Below are positions 61,977-64,000 of a stretch of DNA of 64,000 nucleotides, piece by piece. Source of the DNA: Membranipora membranacea (taxonomy: Eukaryota; Bryozoa; Gymnolaemata; Cheilostomatida; Membraniporidae); NCBI GenBank assembly GCA_914767715.1, contig OU612072.1, forward strand, positions 2,232,001 through 2,296,000, written 5' to 3'. Numbering within the stretch: the first letter of the stretch is position 1; each line of letters begins with the position of its first letter. Made by a program: the position numbers and the translations under genes. Under the pieces are notes generated by a model. The model had not been told where the DNA came from. It did no database searches and worked only from the letters and a program-made list of their open reading frames with translations.

Positions 61977-62944
61977 ACTGGTGTGTAATCAGTCTAACAC
62001 ATTGGCAGAGACAAGCGTGATATGCTGCGACCCTGATGTACCAAGCCGGGTTTACCTAACTTGGTGTAACGAGCCGGGTTGTACCGACCCAGTACGCCGA
62101 GCCGGGTGTACCAGGCGGGTTTACCAATCCTAGCATACACAGCCGGGTCTACCTAGCTGAGTGTACCGTGCCTTGATTACCGAGCGCAGTGTATATAGCC
62201 AGGTGTACCTAGCTCGGTGTAAGGAGCCTGGTGAACTGAGCCTGGTGTAACATCTGTGGCATAGCCAAGTCTGAGACAAGTACATACTCTGCACACAAGG
62301 TGACACACAAGGTGACACACAAGGTGACACACATGTACTTTATGTATACAACAGTGGCATGTCAGCTGTGGTGCTCTTACTTAGTGTCAACAACTAGTCT
62401 CGATAATTAAATAAACCAGGACAGACTAAGAGAGAACAAGTAAGTGTCAGAGAAGGCGTCTCTCTCGTCTCGTCTGGTGATGAGATGGAATTGGCGTTAA
62501 TGTGAATAACTGAGTCATAAAATTACCCTCCAACATTATTCTCAGTAACGTCAGCCAGGTGTTAAAATGACGTAACAATCAGCTGATGCTCCTCCTCTTA
62601 ATCTGTACCCTGGCGATTAGTCTATTAAAAGTAAGTTTATTGCAGTGATGTTTGAGCCTTTCTATTCACTGGTCGTTTAATTGATCTTATAGTAAAAAAC
62701 AGTCATAAATAGACAGTATATATTATACAAAAATATGCAGCAATGATACAATAGAAAGCATTGATATACATAGTAACTGTGATATACAGAGAGTCAGGCT
62801 TCTTTGATATAAGATAAATATGCTGACCATAAAAACAAACAGTAGGTATTATTGCCAAATCTCTAAGTAACAAAAACACCAAAATTGGTATAAAATTAAT
62901 CACAACATAGGGAGCGGAGAATATACAACTGGAGGAGACAGACA
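61977..62944. other. Intergenic, between the inverted duplications
   Basis: Starts at the outer border of the large inverted duplication. Holds a degenerate minisatellite (62035-62255) and a 12-bp array (62293-62335). The minus-strand frame 62703-63017 is hydrophobic and AT-driven, without a recognised family. No gene is supported. Confidence 0.55.
62035..62255. repeat. Degenerate GCCGGGTGTACC minisatellite
   Basis: About ten diverged copies of an about 20-22 base unit with the core (A/C)GCCGGGTGTACC, including GAGCCGGGTTGTACCG and GAGCCTGGTGTAAC. It stands out by its G/C content. A separate 12-bp CAAGGTGACACA array follows at 62293-62335. Confidence 0.75.
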
Positions 62945-64000
62945 AGAAAATGGCACAAAATTTTAACATTGTGAAAGTACAAATAGAGATTTGAATTGTG
63001 AAATGTAGTTGACACAAAAGTTTAGCAGCTGGTGTTATTGCAAAATTTCAGTAAAAAAACAGCATTGCCTCAAGCTTCTAACCAGAGGCATGTGGAAAAT
63101 CTATTAGTTCTCATGTGTCAATCAAGTTTACTTTGACACCAGCAGACTACAAAGCTGAACAATATGATATGCTCACAACACAAGCTATACAACCAACAAA
63201 TTGATTAATCTTTGCAGGCCTGTGGCTGAATTAACACCAAAAACCGATATGCCAATAAACTTCTGCTCTGTATGTAAAAATACTCTAAAGTCAAACCAAT
63301 CTTTAACTCTGCAGAGTGTCCACATTATTCTCCTTCTAAGATTTGAGAGAGTAATTAATATTGATCGACAGCGGGGTGGGCTGCAGGGCGCCCACTGACC
63401 GACAACGGTCACGATTCCTGACTAAGATAGCAGCGTCTGTGTGTCCCCCAGTCATGACTTTAATTTTCTGTCTCGATAATTAAACGACTGATGTCACATT
63501 TCACAAACAGGAAGTAATCATGTCTGGTTCACTGATTGGCTCTTACAATGAGTGAAGTTTCATGATGAGAATAATGTACTGTAGGTAAGTCCGTGGCTGA
63601 TTGATATTGAGACATCGACGGTCTTGTAGTCTGACGTCGCAGGGCACCATAGCAAAATCTTTGACAGCTGCCGGATTGTCTCCTCTCTTCTCAGTAAGAT
63701 GTGAGCGATGGCTACACGGGATGTGGAGTGGGATTCTCTGCTTGTGGTACTTTGACGAATTTCTGCTCTTGTTTTTTTCTTGATTTTTTATGTATTACAA
63801 ATATGACTAGTCCGAGTACTAGTCCTATGATTACAACACCAACAGCCACAGCTATAACTATCCAGTACTGGAACGGCTCTTCTTCTGTGGTTATATGACC
63901 GGTGTTTGGTGTGTCTATGTCTTGAGGGACATCTCTGGCAGGTACTCCTGGTCTCATACATATCAGAGTACCTCCACTGTAGGCCGTCTCTAGTGGTGGT
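62945..64000. repeat. Right copy of inverted duplication of lectin-like gene 3' half
   Basis: Reverse complement of 53855-54990 covering the last exon, its 3' untranslated region and about 300 bp beyond. It continues past the right edge of the window, so the copy may include the whole gene. Confidence 0.88.
63712..64000 (-). CDS. Paralogue of the lectin-like receptor (last exon, cut by window edge)
   Basis: Minus-strand frame from the right edge to a stop at 63712-63714. It begins inside the ectodomain (PPLETAYSGGTLIC), then MRPGVPARDVPQ, an acidic linker, a membrane helix (WIVIAVAVGVVIIGLVLGLV), a basic tail (HKKSRKKQEQK) and the C terminus NPTPHPV. It matches exon 2 of the plus-strand gene at 53855-54150 closely in the helix and tail. 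The linker is changed: DIDTPNTGHITTEEE replaces ETVTADSSHNQREED. The frame is intact, which suggests a working gene; the remainder lies outside. Confidence 0.8.
   Translation of the reverse strand, partial: PPLETAYSGGTLICMRPGVPARDVPQDIDTPNTGHITTEEEPFQYWIVIAVAVGVVIIGLVLGLVIFVIHKKSRKKQEQKFVKVPQAENPTPHPV

Noticed and set aside
62703-63017. 104-residue hydrophobic minus-strand frame
   Set aside because: It lies in AT-rich intergenic and 3'-flank sequence and overlaps non-coding homology of the lectin-like duplication; no family is recognised.
1-64000. tRNA or rRNA genes
   Set aside because: I looked for clover-leaf boxes and conserved rRNA cores on both strands and saw none; a covariance-model scan would be needed to be sure.

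Overview
The window is eukaryotic and almost certainly from an animal. Its genes are cut into many short exons with clean GT-AG borders and consistent phases. It holds secreted and membrane proteins of metazoan type (TMEM87, CTHRC1-like domains, a C-type-lectin-like receptor), is AT-rich, and is littered with degenerate transposons. A non-bilaterian animal, perhaps a demosponge, fits the small introns and the CTHRC1-type expansion, but I cannot prove the species from sequence alone.

Layout. (1) 0.5-15.4 kb: two tail-to-tail copies of a gene for a secreted protein built from tandem CTHRC1-like C-terminal domains. Copy A (+, 480-3830) runs in from beyond the left edge. Copy B (-, 15365-6383) looks complete: signal peptide, Cys-rich PAN-like part, small Cys-rich module, three CTHRC1-like domains. 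The seven shared exons have identical lengths. Between them lies an orphan copy of the promoter and start of exon 1 (about 5.83-6.17 kb), which suggests that an inversion made the tail-to-tail pair. (2) 16.1-17.5 kb: an element with terminal inverted repeats and a retrotransposon remnant. (3) 17.5-26.9 kb, minus strand: exons of a decayed gene with Ulp1/C48-protease-like and PHD-like parts, split by a degenerate non-LTR retrotransposon (about 21.1-26.0 kb, plus strand) with two ORFs. (4) 27.5-49.6 kb: an 18-exon TMEM87A/B orthologue of 662 codons (661-662 residues) with a long charged luminal insert. (5) 53.0-54.2 kb: a two-exon, single-pass C-type-lectin-like receptor. The 3' half of an inverted paralogue lies at the right edge (63.7-64.0 kb, minus strand).

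On top of the genes sits a large, broken inverted duplication. Sequence at 42.26-45.59 and 48.04-49.11 kb (introns 16 and 17 of the TMEM87 gene) reappears reversed at 57.17-61.98 and 55.37-56.24 kb. One arm carries a hAT-like insertion with a perfect 8-bp target duplication, and a near-perfect 104-bp hairpin, that the other arm lacks. Further non-autonomous DNA elements with target duplications sit in TMEM87 introns 1 and 8.

There is no operon logic here. The genes are separate transcription units, and the common theme is local inverted duplication: CTHRC1-like pair, lectin-like pair, and the TMEM87 3' region.
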